Assembly: GCA_946479035.1 (NCBI GenBank)
Contig: CAMLDW010000001.1
Span: 62,001 to 126,000 of the forward strand
Source of the DNA: an uncultured Chthonomonadaceae bacterium
Lineage (GTDB): Bacteria > Armatimonadota > Fimbriimonadia > Fimbriimonadales > Fimbriimonadaceae
Direction of reading: 5' to 3'
DNA length: 64,000 bases
Part shown: positions 23,040-31,178 of the stretch, in pieces
Numbering within the stretch: the stretch's first letter is position 1
How the letters are laid out: every line of letters starts with the position of its first letter
The notes under the pieces: model-generated
What the model was told of the DNA's origin: nothing
Database searches by the model: none
Seen by the model: the letters and a program-made list of their open reading frames with translations, nothing else
Translations under genes and position numbers: made by a program

Positions 23040-25364
23040 TCACTGGCCGCCCAGAGCCGAATACGCCGCCTGCGCCGTCTGCCGCATCATAAACAGGGAG
23101 TTGTCGCGCAAGGGCGCGATCGCCGGGAGCGCCGCCTTGTCGCCGTACTGCATCAACGCGTTCATCGCCGACGTCCGCGCGCTGAAGGAGCCCTCGCCGA
23201 GCACGGAAATCAGCGCGTTGAACACGTCGCGCGAGCCATCCGCGTCCTTCAGCCCGCCCAGGTAGCGGATCGCGGAGATGCGCACGAGCTCGTTCAGCGG
23301 GCTCCGCAGCTGCTCGAGGCACACCTGCCGCGCCTTCTCCTTGTCGTGCTGCACCCACCAGTCGAGCGCGATCGAACGGAACCCTTGGTCGGTCGAGTCT
23401 GTGCCCCACGCTTGCTCGACGAGCGACGCGTCGTTCGTCGCGTTCACCAGCGCGCGGCAAGCCGCCTCTCGCAGACGCGGGTTGGGGCTGTTGCGGTAGA
23501 CGTCCCGCAGCCGCGCTAGCACAGCGTCTGTCATCTCGCACGCCGTCAGCCGCTGCGTAGCCGTCGCAGAGAGCCGCGGGTCAGCGACGCGCGACTCGCT
23601 GATCAAGAAAGCCTCGTCCCCCTTTCCGAACTGCTGCAACAGCATGTTCCTCACGGAGACCGACTCGACTCCGTTGTACACGGCCTGCTTCTCTGCGCTC
23701 GTCCATCCCGCCATCTTCGGCGCGAGCCGCGCTCTAGTCGCCGCGTTGCCGGGCGCGACCAGGATCGTCGCGACCTGCTCCTTTGAAAGGTCGGGCTCGC
23801 CAGAGTACTGCGCCATCAGTCGGCCCTCCGGGTCCACCATCACCGCCGCACCAGCGATCGGCCCAATGTCCTCGCTCGCGCTCGCCCCGCTCAGATGGAT
23901 CGGCTTGATCGTCCACTTCCCGTCCTTGAAGACGCCGATCGGCACCTCGAGGGAGTAGTAAGGCTCTTTCTGCGAGAGCGTCATCACGCTCCCGTCCATG
24001 CTCGACGTGATCTGCGGCGCGCCGGCGGTGTAGAACCACTGCTTGCGGAACTGCCCAAGGTCCTTGCCGGAGACCTGTGAAAAGACGTCGAACAGCGTCT
24101 CGGTCGTCACGTTCTTGTACTTGTTCTCCTCCAGGTACTTCTTCGTCGCCCTCCAGAACGCCTCTTCGCCGATCATATCCATCAGCATGAACATCCGCGC
24201 AGCCCCGCCGCCGTATGCGTTGCCGTCGAACATGTCCATCGGGATCGCGTACTCGTCCGAGATCATCGGCCGCTTGGAAGAAAGCGCCGCGCCCAGCGCG
24301 CCCTGCATCGTCCCGTAGCGCTCGAGGTCGAACGCGTCCTGCCCGTGCTTGTAGCGCACGTAGAAGTGCGGCATGAACGTCGCCCACCCCTCGTTCACCC
24401 AGATGTGAGCCCAGTCGCGGCACGTGATCGTGTCGCCGAACCACTGGTGCGCCAGTTCGTGCAGCACGAGCCCCTCAGAGTCGCTCACCGGCTCTTCGTT
24501 CGCCTCGTGAAGCGTGAAGATCGTCTGCGTCACCATCGTGATGTTCTCCATGCCGCCGAACATGAAGTCCGAGACCGCGCCCTGCGAGAACTTCGCGTAC
24601 GGGTACTTGAACCCCGTGATCTGGCTGTATAGCTTCACCATGTCCGCCGTCCCGTCGAAGGACGCGTGCCCCATCGAGCCCATACCTTTCGGCACTGCCC
24701 AAAACACGTCGAGCCCGTCCCAGTCCTCGTGCCCCGTGTCGGACTCTCCGGCAATGAACGCGTTGAGGTACGTGCTGTGCGGCTGCGGCATCGTCCAGTT
24801 GTAGGTCCATGCCGTGTCCGTCTTGTCGATCCGCTCCAGCTTCCCGTTGCTGAGCGCGTACTGGCCCGGCTTGACCGTGATGTGCGCGCTGCTGCTCGCC
24901 TTGTCGTTGGGGAAGTCGTAGGAAGGCATCCAGTAGCGGTTGTCCTCCGCCTCTCCCTGCGTGTAGATCATGCTCGTGTGCGCGGGGTAAGCGCGGCTCG
25001 CCGGGATGAAGTACACGCCCGCCTCGGGCACTCCGTGGTACACGACCCGCACTTCCAGCCGCTCGCCCGCCTTCGCCTGCTGGTTCAGCATCACGCGCAG
25101 CGTCTCCTTGTCCAGCTTGAACTCTGTAGGCTCGCCGTTCACCGTCACGCGGCGCACCGTCAGCTTGCCGCAGTCCAGGTCGATCTCGTTCGTCGGCTTG
25201 AGCGGCGCGAGCGTGTTCGTCACGTCCCCGAAGATCGCCGCCTTCTCCTCGTCGAACGAAACGGACCAGTCCACATGGATCAAGTCATAAGTCCGCTCGC
25301 GGTCGCGCGCAAAAGTCACGCAGCAACACAGCGCTGCGGCAAGGAGAAGGGATCTTCGAAGCAT
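23040..25364 (-). CDS. M1 family zinc aminopeptidase, exported (paralogue)
   Basis: 774 residues with signal peptide MLRRSLLLAAALCCCVTFA. Zinc and exopeptidase motifs are intact: GGMENITMV, HELAHQWFGD near residue 303 and WVNEGWATF. As in the gene at 18763-21105, the N-terminus after the signal reads RERTYDL, and the C-terminal 230 residues form HEAT-like helical repeats (NPRLREAACRALVNAT). The two proteins are clearly paralogues with matching architecture but moderate identity. TAGACT lies exactly 6 nt before the ATG. Only 22 bp separate it from scoA downstream, so read-through into the CoA transferase is possible. Confidence 0.93.
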   Translation of the reverse strand: MLRRSLLLAAALCCCVTFARDRERTYDLIHVDWSVSFDEEKAAIFGDVTNTLAPLKPTNEIDLDCGKLTVRRVTVNGEPTEFKLDKETLRVMLNQQAKAGERLEVRVVYHGVPEAGVYFIPASRAYPAHTSMIYTQGEAEDNRYWMPSYDFPNDKASSSAHITVKPGQYALSNGKLERIDKTDTAWTYNWTMPQPHSTYLNAFIAGESDTGHEDWDGLDVFWAVPKGMGSMGHASFDGTADMVKLYSQITGFKYPYAKFSQGAVSDFMFGGMENITMVTQTIFTLHEANEEPVSDSEGLVLHELAHQWFGDTITCRDWAHIWVNEGWATFMPHFYVRYKHGQDAFDLERYGTMQGALGAALSSKRPMISDEYAIPMDMFDGNAYGGGAARMFMLMDMIGEEAFWRATKKYLEENKYKNVTTETLFDVFSQVSGKDLGQFRKQWFYTAGAPQITSSMDGSVMTLSQKEPYYSLEVPIGVFKDGKWTIKPIHLSGASASEDIGPIAGAAVMVDPEGRLMAQYSGEPDLSKEQVATILVAPGNAATRARLAPKMAGWTSAEKQAVYNGVESVSVRNMLLQQFGKGDEAFLISESRVADPRLSATATQRLTACEMTDAVLARLRDVYRNSPNPRLREAACRALVNATNDASLVEQAWGTDSTDQGFRSIALDWWVQHDKEKARQVCLEQLRSPLNELVRISAIRYLGGLKDADGSRDVFNALISVLGEGSFSARTSAMNALMQYGDKAALPAIAPLRDNSLFMMRQTAQAAYSALGGQ

Positions 25365-25397
25365 CGGACAAGTCTACTTTCTCACGCTGGCTCGGAA

Positions 25398-25433
25398 GTT
25401 CCCTCCCCTTTGCCAGAGGGTTAGGGAGGGGGC
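25398..25433. repeat. C-rich/G-rich palindromic intergenic repeat
   Basis: GTTCCCTCCCCTTTGCCAGA followed by GGGTTAGGGAGGGGG, between the divergent M1 peptidase and hisC genes. Same family as the elements at 14571, 26578 and 27831. Confidence 0.5.
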
Positions 25434-25468
25434 CACGCCCACCGCGCCCTCTGCCACAATCCATCCAG

Positions 25469-26563
25469 ATGCCGTACCGAGTCCGCCCCAACGTCCTGCG
25501 CATGACCCCCTATTCGCCAGGAAAGCCGGTCGAGGAGGTCCAGCGCGAGCTCGGGCTGACCGACGTCGTCAAGCTCGCCAGCAACGAGAACCCGCTCGGA
25601 CCTTCGCCAAAGGCCGTCGAGGCCGTCCTCAGGGCCGCCGGCGAAATGCACGTCTATCCCGACGCGAGCGGCCACGCGGTCCGCCAGGCGCTTGCAGCGC
25701 ACTGCAAGATCGGAGCAGAGCACATCGTCCTCGGCAACGGCAGCGACGAGATCCTCAACGTGCTCGGCCAGGTCTTCCTCGACGGCCCCGGCGACACGGC
25801 CGTGATGGGCTGGCCGTCGTTCCTGCGCTATCCCGCCACTGCGCACCTCGCCGACAGCCAGTGCGTCATGGTCCCGCTCGACAAGGAGATGCGGCACGAC
25901 ATAGACGCGATGATCGCCGCCCTCACGCCCGAGACGCGCCTCGTCTTCGTCGCAAACCCCAACAACCCGACCGGCACGCTCGTTCACAAGGACAAGATTG
26001 AGAAACTGATGCGCGCGCTGCCGCCCGGAGCGGTGCTCGTGCTCGACGAGGCGTACTACGAGTTCGCGTGCGACGTCCCCGGATACCCGGACTCCCTCGC
26101 GTGGGTGCGCGAAGGCCGCCCCGTCGTCGTCGTGCGCACTTTCTCCAAGTCCTATGGCCTCGCAGGGATCCGCGTCGGCTATGCGTTCGCCCCGACGGAG
26201 ATCGTCGAGGCCTTCAACCGCGTGCGCGAACCGTTCGACGTCAATTCGCTCGCGCAGGCCGCCGCCATCGCCGCGCTCAGCGACGAAGAGCACCTGCGAA
26301 AGACCATCGAGGTCAACCGCGCCGGCCTCGCGCAGATCGAATCACGGATGAAGTCGCTCGGTTTCAAGACCGTCGAGTCCCACGCGAACTTCGTCTGCAT
26401 CGACGTGCGACGCGAAGCGAAGGACGTCGCAGACGCGCTTCTGCGCGAGGGCGTCATCGTCCGCTCCGGCCACGTCTTCGGCATGCCGCAGCACCTGCGC
26501 GTCACCATCGGCACTCCCAGTCAGGTCGAGCGGTTCCTCAGCGCGTTCGAGAAGGTCATCTAG
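25469..26563 (+). CDS. hisC: Histidinol-phosphate aminotransferase
   Basis: A 364-residue class I/II PLP aminotransferase that makes histidinol phosphate from imidazole-acetol phosphate. It opens with RPNVLRMTPYSPGKPVEEVQ and has LASNENPLGPSPKAVEA, YPDASGHAVRQALA, LGNGSDEILNV, ANPNNPTGTLV, LDEAYYEFA and the PLP lysine in RTFSKSYGLAGIRVGYAFA, a set diagnostic for HisC. Length is normal. CACAAT lies 8 nt before ATG 25469. No other his gene is near; scattered his genes are common outside Proteobacteria. Some HisC enzymes also accept aromatic amino acids. Confidence 0.93.
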   Translation: MPYRVRPNVLRMTPYSPGKPVEEVQRELGLTDVVKLASNENPLGPSPKAVEAVLRAAGEMHVYPDASGHAVRQALAAHCKIGAEHIVLGNGSDEILNVLGQVFLDGPGDTAVMGWPSFLRYPATAHLADSQCVMVPLDKEMRHDIDAMIAALTPETRLVFVANPNNPTGTLVHKDKIEKLMRALPPGAVLVLDEAYYEFACDVPGYPDSLAWVREGRPVVVVRTFSKSYGLAGIRVGYAFAPTEIVEAFNRVREPFDVNSLAQAAAIAALSDEEHLRKTIEVNRAGLAQIESRMKSLGFKTVESHANFVCIDVRREAKDVADALLREGVIVRSGHVFGMPQHLRVTIGTPSQVERFLSAFEKVI

Positions 26564-26577
26564 AGTCGAGTGCTCGC

Positions 26578-26614
26578 GGTTCCCTCCCCCTCGGGGGAGG
26601 GTTAGGGTGGGGGT
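26578..26614. repeat. C-rich/G-rich palindromic intergenic repeat
   Basis: GGTTCCCTCCCCCTCGGGGG then AGGGTTAGGGTGGGGGT, a perfect CCCTCCCCC/GGGGGAGGG hairpin with a G-rich tail, between hisC and the M20 gene. It could end hisC transcription. Confidence 0.55.
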
Positions 26615-26636
26615 CAGGCAATGGTAACCTCCCTCC

Positions 26637-27830
26637 ATGACCATCACCCTCCGCGACCGCGTCGTGGCGGACCTCGCCTACCTCACCGACATCCGCCACG
26701 ACCTCCACAGGCACCCCGAGCTGATGTTCAAAGAAAAGCGCACGAGCGAGGTCGTCCAGAGGGAGCTCAAGGCCGCTGGAATCGAGTTCACGCCGGGCCT
26801 TGCTGGCGGAACGGGCGTCCTCGGTTTCATCCCAGCCACAGAAAGGAACGCAAAGACCGTCGCGCTGCGCGCCGACATGGACGCCCTGCCGATCCTCGAA
26901 GAGACCGGCCTCCCTTACGCCAGCACGAACGCAGGAGTCATGCACGCGTGCGGCCACGACGGCCACACGACCGTCCTCATTGGCGCATCGCGCGCCCTCG
27001 CCCAAGAGCCGAAGCGGATCAACAACGTTCTGCTCATCTTCCAGCCCGCCGAAGAGGGCGGCGCGGGCGGCGAAAAAATGTGCAAGGAGGGCGCGCTCGA
27101 CGGGCGCATCTATCCCGCCAAGGCCGACGTCGCCTATGGGCTGCACGGCTGGCCGGTCGGTAGGGAAGGCGTGTTCGGCGTCAAGAACGGAGCGATGCTC
27201 GCCGCAACGGACCAGTTCACGGTCGAGGTCTCGAGCCCCGGCGGCCACGCCGCCGCGCCGCACCTCACCAGCGACACGATCGTCGCCGCCTCGCAGATCA
27301 TCTCCGCGCTGCAGACGGTCGCGAGCCGCAACGTCGTCGCCACCGAAGGCTTCATCCTCACCGCCACATACATCAAGGGCGGCAACGCGTACAACGTCAT
27401 CCCCAGCAAGGTCGAGATCGGCGGCACGATGCGCACTCTTACGCCAGAGACGCGCGAGAACGGCAAGCGCCGCTTCTACGAGATCGTCGAAGGAGTCGGG
27501 AGGTCGCTCGGGGTCGACGTCAAGATCGACTGGGAGGTCGGCTACCCAGTGACCTTCAACGACGCGTGGGCCACCGACCGCTACCGCCGCATTGCGCGCT
27601 CGGTCATCGGCGAAAACAGGATGCGGGAAGAGTCCGCGCCCGTCATGGGCGGCGAGGACTTCAGCTTCTACGGCCAGCACGTCCCCGCTTGCTTCTTCTT
27701 CGTCGGCCTCTGCCCCGCGGACAAGGAGCGCGTGCCCGGCGTCCACACGCCGCTCTTCAACTTTAATGACAAGGTCATCCCCGATGCGGTCGAGACCATG
27801 TGCCGCCTCGCCCTCGACCCGGTGGAGTGA
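26637..27830 (+). CDS. M20 family amidohydrolase (hippurate hydrolase / N-acyl-amino-acid deacylase type)
   Basis: A 397-residue metallohydrolase. It shows DIRHDLHRHPELMFKE, ALRADMDALPILEETGLPY, the metal cysteine and histidines in MHACGHDGHTTVLIGA, QPAEEGGAGGEKM, VSSPGGHAAAPH (lid domain), and the last metal histidine in a VHTPLFNFND context. These are typical of the AmaA/HipO/YxeP branch that removes acyl groups from amino acids. Cytosolic. TAACCT lies exactly 6 nt before the ATG. Substrate unknown. Downstream lie several hairpins before the AAA ATPase gene. Confidence 0.9.
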   Translation: MTITLRDRVVADLAYLTDIRHDLHRHPELMFKEKRTSEVVQRELKAAGIEFTPGLAGGTGVLGFIPATERNAKTVALRADMDALPILEETGLPYASTNAGVMHACGHDGHTTVLIGASRALAQEPKRINNVLLIFQPAEEGGAGGEKMCKEGALDGRIYPAKADVAYGLHGWPVGREGVFGVKNGAMLAATDQFTVEVSSPGGHAAAPHLTSDTIVAASQIISALQTVASRNVVATEGFILTATYIKGGNAYNVIPSKVEIGGTMRTLTPETRENGKRRFYEIVEGVGRSLGVDVKIDWEVGYPVTFNDAWATDRYRRIARSVIGENRMREESAPVMGGEDFSFYGQHVPACFFFVGLCPADKERVPGVHTPLFNFNDKVIPDAVETMCRLALDPVE

Positions 27831-27890
27831 CTCCCCTCCCCTCCTGCGCAGATGTTCGTGCGGCGGAGGAGGGGAGGGCAGGGTGGGGAG
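27831..27890. repeat. Large C-rich/G-rich hairpin repeat
   Basis: CTCCCCTCCCCTCCTGCGCA, a short centre, then GCGGAGGAGGGGAGGGCAGG and a G-rich tail. A long stem forms from CCCTCCCCTCCTGC and GCGGAGGAGGGGAGGG. It immediately follows the M20 stop codon. Confidence 0.55.
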
Positions 27891-27921
27891 GTGGCTTCGC
27901 CGCAGAGTTCCTCGATGCTAT

Positions 27922-27945
27922 GCCTCAGCCGCTTGCGGTTGAGGC
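27922..27945. terminator. Hairpin in the M20-AAA ATPase gap
   Basis: GCCTCAGCCGC and GCGGTTGAGGC pair over a 2-nt TT loop with one G-T type mismatch. There is no T tract, so a terminator role is only suggested by position. Confidence 0.4.
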
Positions 27946-27964
27946 TTGCGGGATTTGATGGAAA

Positions 27965-27988
27965 CCCTCAACCCCAAGGGGTTGAGGG
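27965..27988. terminator. Perfect palindrome CCCTCAACCCC-AA-GGGGTTGAGGG
   Basis: An 11-bp perfect inverted repeat around AA, 75 bp before the AAA ATPase start. No T tract follows. It could be a terminator, an operator or another repeat element; the sequence alone does not decide. Confidence 0.4.
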
Positions 27989-28062
27989 ATAAAACAGCGG
28001 CGCCCGTCCATCGGTTCCACCCACGCAACCCGCCTACCCCCACACGGGTAGATTCAAGCGCA

Positions 28063-29562
28063 ATGGACCCTATCCGGGAGCTCGACATCCTCATCCGGGC
28101 CAAGTACCCCATCGTGTACGTCGTCTCCTGGGAGGAAAAGAGGGTCGAGGACGCGATCAAGGGCATCGCCGACAAGCTCTCCCGCAAGCTCTACACCTGG
28201 AGCGTCACCCAGGGGATGAAGCCGCCGGTCGTCCGCACCTCCGGGCCCAGCAAGCCCTCCGCCCTCCCCAGCGAGCTCGAAGCCCTCGCGCTCGTCCACG
28301 AGGCCGACGAGTTCACCGTCTTCCTGCTCAAGGACTACCACGCCTACATGAAGGACTCGCGCGTCGTGCGGCTCCTGCGCGACCTCGCCGCCCGGCTCCG
28401 CGGCCGCGCACAGACCCTCTTCATCGTCTCTCCGGTCCTCAACCTGCCGACGGAACTGGAAAAGGACATAACCGTGCTCGAGTTCCCGCTGCCCGGCACC
28501 GAAGAGATCGCCAAGCAGCTCGACGAGGTCACCGCCGCCATGAAGGACAACAAGAGCGTCGACACCACGCTGGAGAAGGACGCGCGCGAAGTGCTCGTCC
28601 ACTCGGCCCAGGGCCTCACGCACGACGAGATCGAATCGGCGCTCGCACGCAGCCTCGTCGAACAGAAGAAGCTCTCCGTCGACACGATCATCGACGAGAA
28701 GAAGCAGATCGTCCGCAAGACCGGCATGCTCGAGTTCTATCCCGCGAACAAGAGCCTCAAGGACGTCGGCGGCCACGAGCTGCTCAAGGAATGGCTCGAA
28801 GACCGCTCAAAGTCGTTCTCCGACGCGGCAAGGCAGTTCGGCATCCCGTCGCCGCGCGGCATCCTCCTGCTCGGCGTGCAGGGCTGCGGCAAGTCGCTCG
28901 TCGCCAAGGCCGTCGCCGCGACCTGGAACCTCCCGATGCTCAAGATGGACGTCGGCCGCATCTTCGGCAGCTACGTCGGCCAGAGCGAGCAGAACATGCG
29001 CCGCGCGATCTCCATCGCCGAGTCGCTCGCGCCGTGCGTGCTGTGGATGGACGAGATGGAGAAGGGGTTCGCCGGCATGGGCGGCGTGAGCGACAGCGGA
29101 ACCACCGCGCGCGTCTTCGCCACCTTCCTCACCTGGATGCAAGAAAAGACAAAGCCCGTCTTCCTGATCGCCACCGCAAACGACGTCTCCGCCCTGCCGC
29201 CTGAACTGCTTCGAAAGGGCCGCTTCGACGAGATCTTCTTCATCGACCTACCCGAGATGGAAGACCGAAAAGACATCTTCAACATCCACATCAAGGACCG
29301 CAAGCGCGACCCGGCCAACTTCAGGGTCGCGGACCTGGCCAAGGCCTCCGCCGGCTTTAGCGGCGCTGAGATCGAGCAGGTCATCGTCGCCGCGCTCACG
29401 GTCGCGTTCGACGCAGGCCGCGAGATCACCACCGAAGACATCTTGCAGGAGCTCGAGCGGCAGGTCCCGCTCAGCCGAATGATGGCCGAGGAGATCAACG
29501 AGCTCCGCGCCTGGGCCAGGATGCGAGCCCGGCCCTCCGCAAAGTACGACGGGGAAGTCTGA
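28063..29562 (+). CDS. AAA family ATPase, Ycf46-like
   Basis: A 499-residue protein starting MDPIRELDILIRAKYPIVYVV, the typical N-terminal domain of Ycf46-like AAA proteins, followed from about residue 240 by one AAA module: Walker A GVQGCGKSLVAKAVAATWNLP, Walker B CVLWMDEMEKGF, sensor-1 LIATANDVSALPPELLRKGRFDE with arginine finger, and a C-terminal helical lid. Family members lack a protease domain; the cyanobacterial one is linked to inorganic carbon use, but its role elsewhere is unknown. TAGATT lies 8 nt before ATG 28063. An in-frame extension to 27946 passes through hairpin DNA and is rejected. Confidence 0.88.
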   Translation: MDPIRELDILIRAKYPIVYVVSWEEKRVEDAIKGIADKLSRKLYTWSVTQGMKPPVVRTSGPSKPSALPSELEALALVHEADEFTVFLLKDYHAYMKDSRVVRLLRDLAARLRGRAQTLFIVSPVLNLPTELEKDITVLEFPLPGTEEIAKQLDEVTAAMKDNKSVDTTLEKDAREVLVHSAQGLTHDEIESALARSLVEQKKLSVDTIIDEKKQIVRKTGMLEFYPANKSLKDVGGHELLKEWLEDRSKSFSDAARQFGIPSPRGILLLGVQGCGKSLVAKAVAATWNLPMLKMDVGRIFGSYVGQSEQNMRRAISIAESLAPCVLWMDEMEKGFAGMGGVSDSGTTARVFATFLTWMQEKTKPVFLIATANDVSALPPELLRKGRFDEIFFIDLPEMEDRKDIFNIHIKDRKRDPANFRVADLAKASAGFSGAEIEQVIVAALTVAFDAGREITTEDILQELERQVPLSRMMAEEINELRAWARMRARPSAKYDGEV

Positions 29563-29639
29563 CTCTCCGGGCGCGGCCTTTTGTCCGCAAAGGTGCCGCA
29601 AGGCCTTGTTACCGCGCGCCGAACCGTCCCTACTAGTGA

Positions 29640-30545
29640 ATGCCGGCGACCCTCCTTGTCGCAGACCCGAAGTGGACCTGGCGCGATTGGCTCAAGTCCG
29701 ATCTCGCAGACCGCGACTTCGTCTGCCTGGACCTCTCCGACGCGGACCACGGCCCTCCCGGCCGCGTCTTCGTGCTGCAAAAAGGAAAGGTGCGCGCCTG
29801 GAGGCTCGTCGGTTCCGTCCACGCGCAGCGCAACCCGACCGACCTCCTCGTCGGCGCGCTCGACATGCTCTCCCATGCTGGCAGGGACCCGGTCGTCCTC
29901 ACTTTCCAAATGCGCGAGACGCCTGTGCTGAGGCAGATGGCGCTCGCCCTGGCCGAAGCTGTCAAACCCGCAGAGATCTTGGTGCCAGAGGGCTCCGCCT
30001 TCCTCCACGAGCCATGGCCCGTCGCCACCCAGACCGTCACGATCGAGACCGCACTACCGGAAAACGCGCGCGCCGCCCAACGAAGGGCGCGTTGGCTCGA
30101 AATGCTCGAGTCGTGCGTGGAGCACGAGGTCGAGCTCGACCACGTCGGGCTCATGGGCGTTCGCCTCGGCAGCGGGAGGCGCCTGCACGGCGCCCCCTTC
30201 GACGAACTTGGTGTGCGCGTCGAATCGTACGGCAGCACGCTGCTCGTCGTCTCTGAAAAACAGATCGACGAAGTCGTCGCCGGCGAAGCGCTCAACCTCG
30301 CGCACGCCACAAACCTCGCGCTCGTCGCGCCGACAGCGTACGACGGCCTCCTTTGTAGCTTCGTGCGCGGCACCGGCGAGGACTTCGGCATCGGGGTCAT
30401 CAAGAGCATCGACTTCGCCTCGCGCACCGCCGCAGTGCTCAACACCGCCGTCGCGCCCGCACCGGTCCGCGCGCTTCGCATCGGGTCCCTCCGCATCGAC
30501 TCGACCGGAAAGGAGACCGGCGAGACCAGACCCTGGGCGGTATAA
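29640..30545 (+). CDS. Hypothetical protein with Clp1/GRC3-like C-terminal segment
   Basis: A 301-residue cytosolic protein I cannot place in a family. The N-terminal half (LLVADPKWTWRDWLKSDLAD, DFVCLDLSDADHG, FVLQKGKVRAWRLVGS) has no P-loop. The last 70 or so residues, YDGLLCSFVRGTGEDFGIGVIKSIDFASRTAAVLN, resemble the C-terminal beta domain of Clp1/GRC3-type polynucleotide kinases (a GLxxGL...GxGxxxxID pattern). That likeness is weak and unverified. It sits 77 bp after the AAA ATPase and 9 bp before the phosphatase gene, so the three are probably transcribed together. Confidence 0.5.
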   Translation: MPATLLVADPKWTWRDWLKSDLADRDFVCLDLSDADHGPPGRVFVLQKGKVRAWRLVGSVHAQRNPTDLLVGALDMLSHAGRDPVVLTFQMRETPVLRQMALALAEAVKPAEILVPEGSAFLHEPWPVATQTVTIETALPENARAAQRRARWLEMLESCVEHEVELDHVGLMGVRLGSGRRLHGAPFDELGVRVESYGSTLLVVSEKQIDEVVAGEALNLAHATNLALVAPTAYDGLLCSFVRGTGEDFGIGVIKSIDFASRTAAVLNTAVAPAPVRALRIGSLRIDSTGKETGETRPWAV

Positions 30546-30554
30546 ACCGGAGCG

Positions 30555-31178
30555 ATGCGCCTCTTCCTCGTCCGACACGGCCAGACCGCGTGGAACTTCG
30601 AGCAGAGGGCGCAGGGCCACTTCGACACCGAGCTCGACGCGACCGGCAGGAGGCAGGCGATCGAGGTCGCTCAGGCCTTGTCAGAAAAGAGGATCGAGCG
30701 AGTCCTGAGCAGCGACCTCAAGCGCAGCGTCCAGACCGCCGAGCCGATCGCGCGCGCCGTCAAGCTCCCTCTCGAGCTCACAAAGCTCCTTCGCGAACGC
30801 AGTTTTGGATCGATGGAGGGCCAGCCGTACGACGAGGTGCGTGCAAGTATCGAGGCCAAAGCTGTACATCTCGGCGTCCCGACCTACGAGGCCAAGATCG
30901 ATGGAGGTGAGTCGCTCCAAGACGTCTGGAAGCGCCTCGACCCGGTCATCGAAGGCCTCGACCACCGCGACACTGTCGTCGTCTCGCACGGCGGCGCGCT
31001 CGGCCTCTTGCTCGCAAAACTGATCGTCGCGGGGCCAGAGGCGGCCCGCTCGTTCCGTTTTGCGAACGCTTCGATCACCGAGCTCTTCCGCCGCAATGAC
31101 GGCGGTTGGTCCATCGACCGGCTCAACGACCGCGCTCACTTGGAGGTCGCCCGTGAAGGCTTTGGAACAGGCGCGTAG
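30555..31178 (+). CDS. Histidine phosphatase family protein (phosphoglycerate-mutase-like)
   Basis: A 207-residue member of the branch-1 histidine phosphatases. The phospho-histidine is in LFLVRHGQTAWNFEQRAQG (RHG, residue 8), followed by VLSSDLKRSVQTAEPIA, the acid/base glutamate in LRERSFGSMEGQPY, and the second histidine in VVVSHGGALGLLLAKL. The set fits cofactor-independent phosphatases such as CobC/PhoE-like enzymes rather than true glycolytic mutase. TATAAA lies 8 nt before the ATG. The end overlaps lnt by 26 nt. Confidence 0.9.
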   Translation: MRLFLVRHGQTAWNFEQRAQGHFDTELDATGRRQAIEVAQALSEKRIERVLSSDLKRSVQTAEPIARAVKLPLELTKLLRERSFGSMEGQPYDEVRASIEAKAVHLGVPTYEAKIDGGESLQDVWKRLDPVIEGLDHRDTVVVSHGGALGLLLAKLIVAGPEAARSFRFANASITELFRRNDGGWSIDRLNDRAHLEVAREGFGTGA

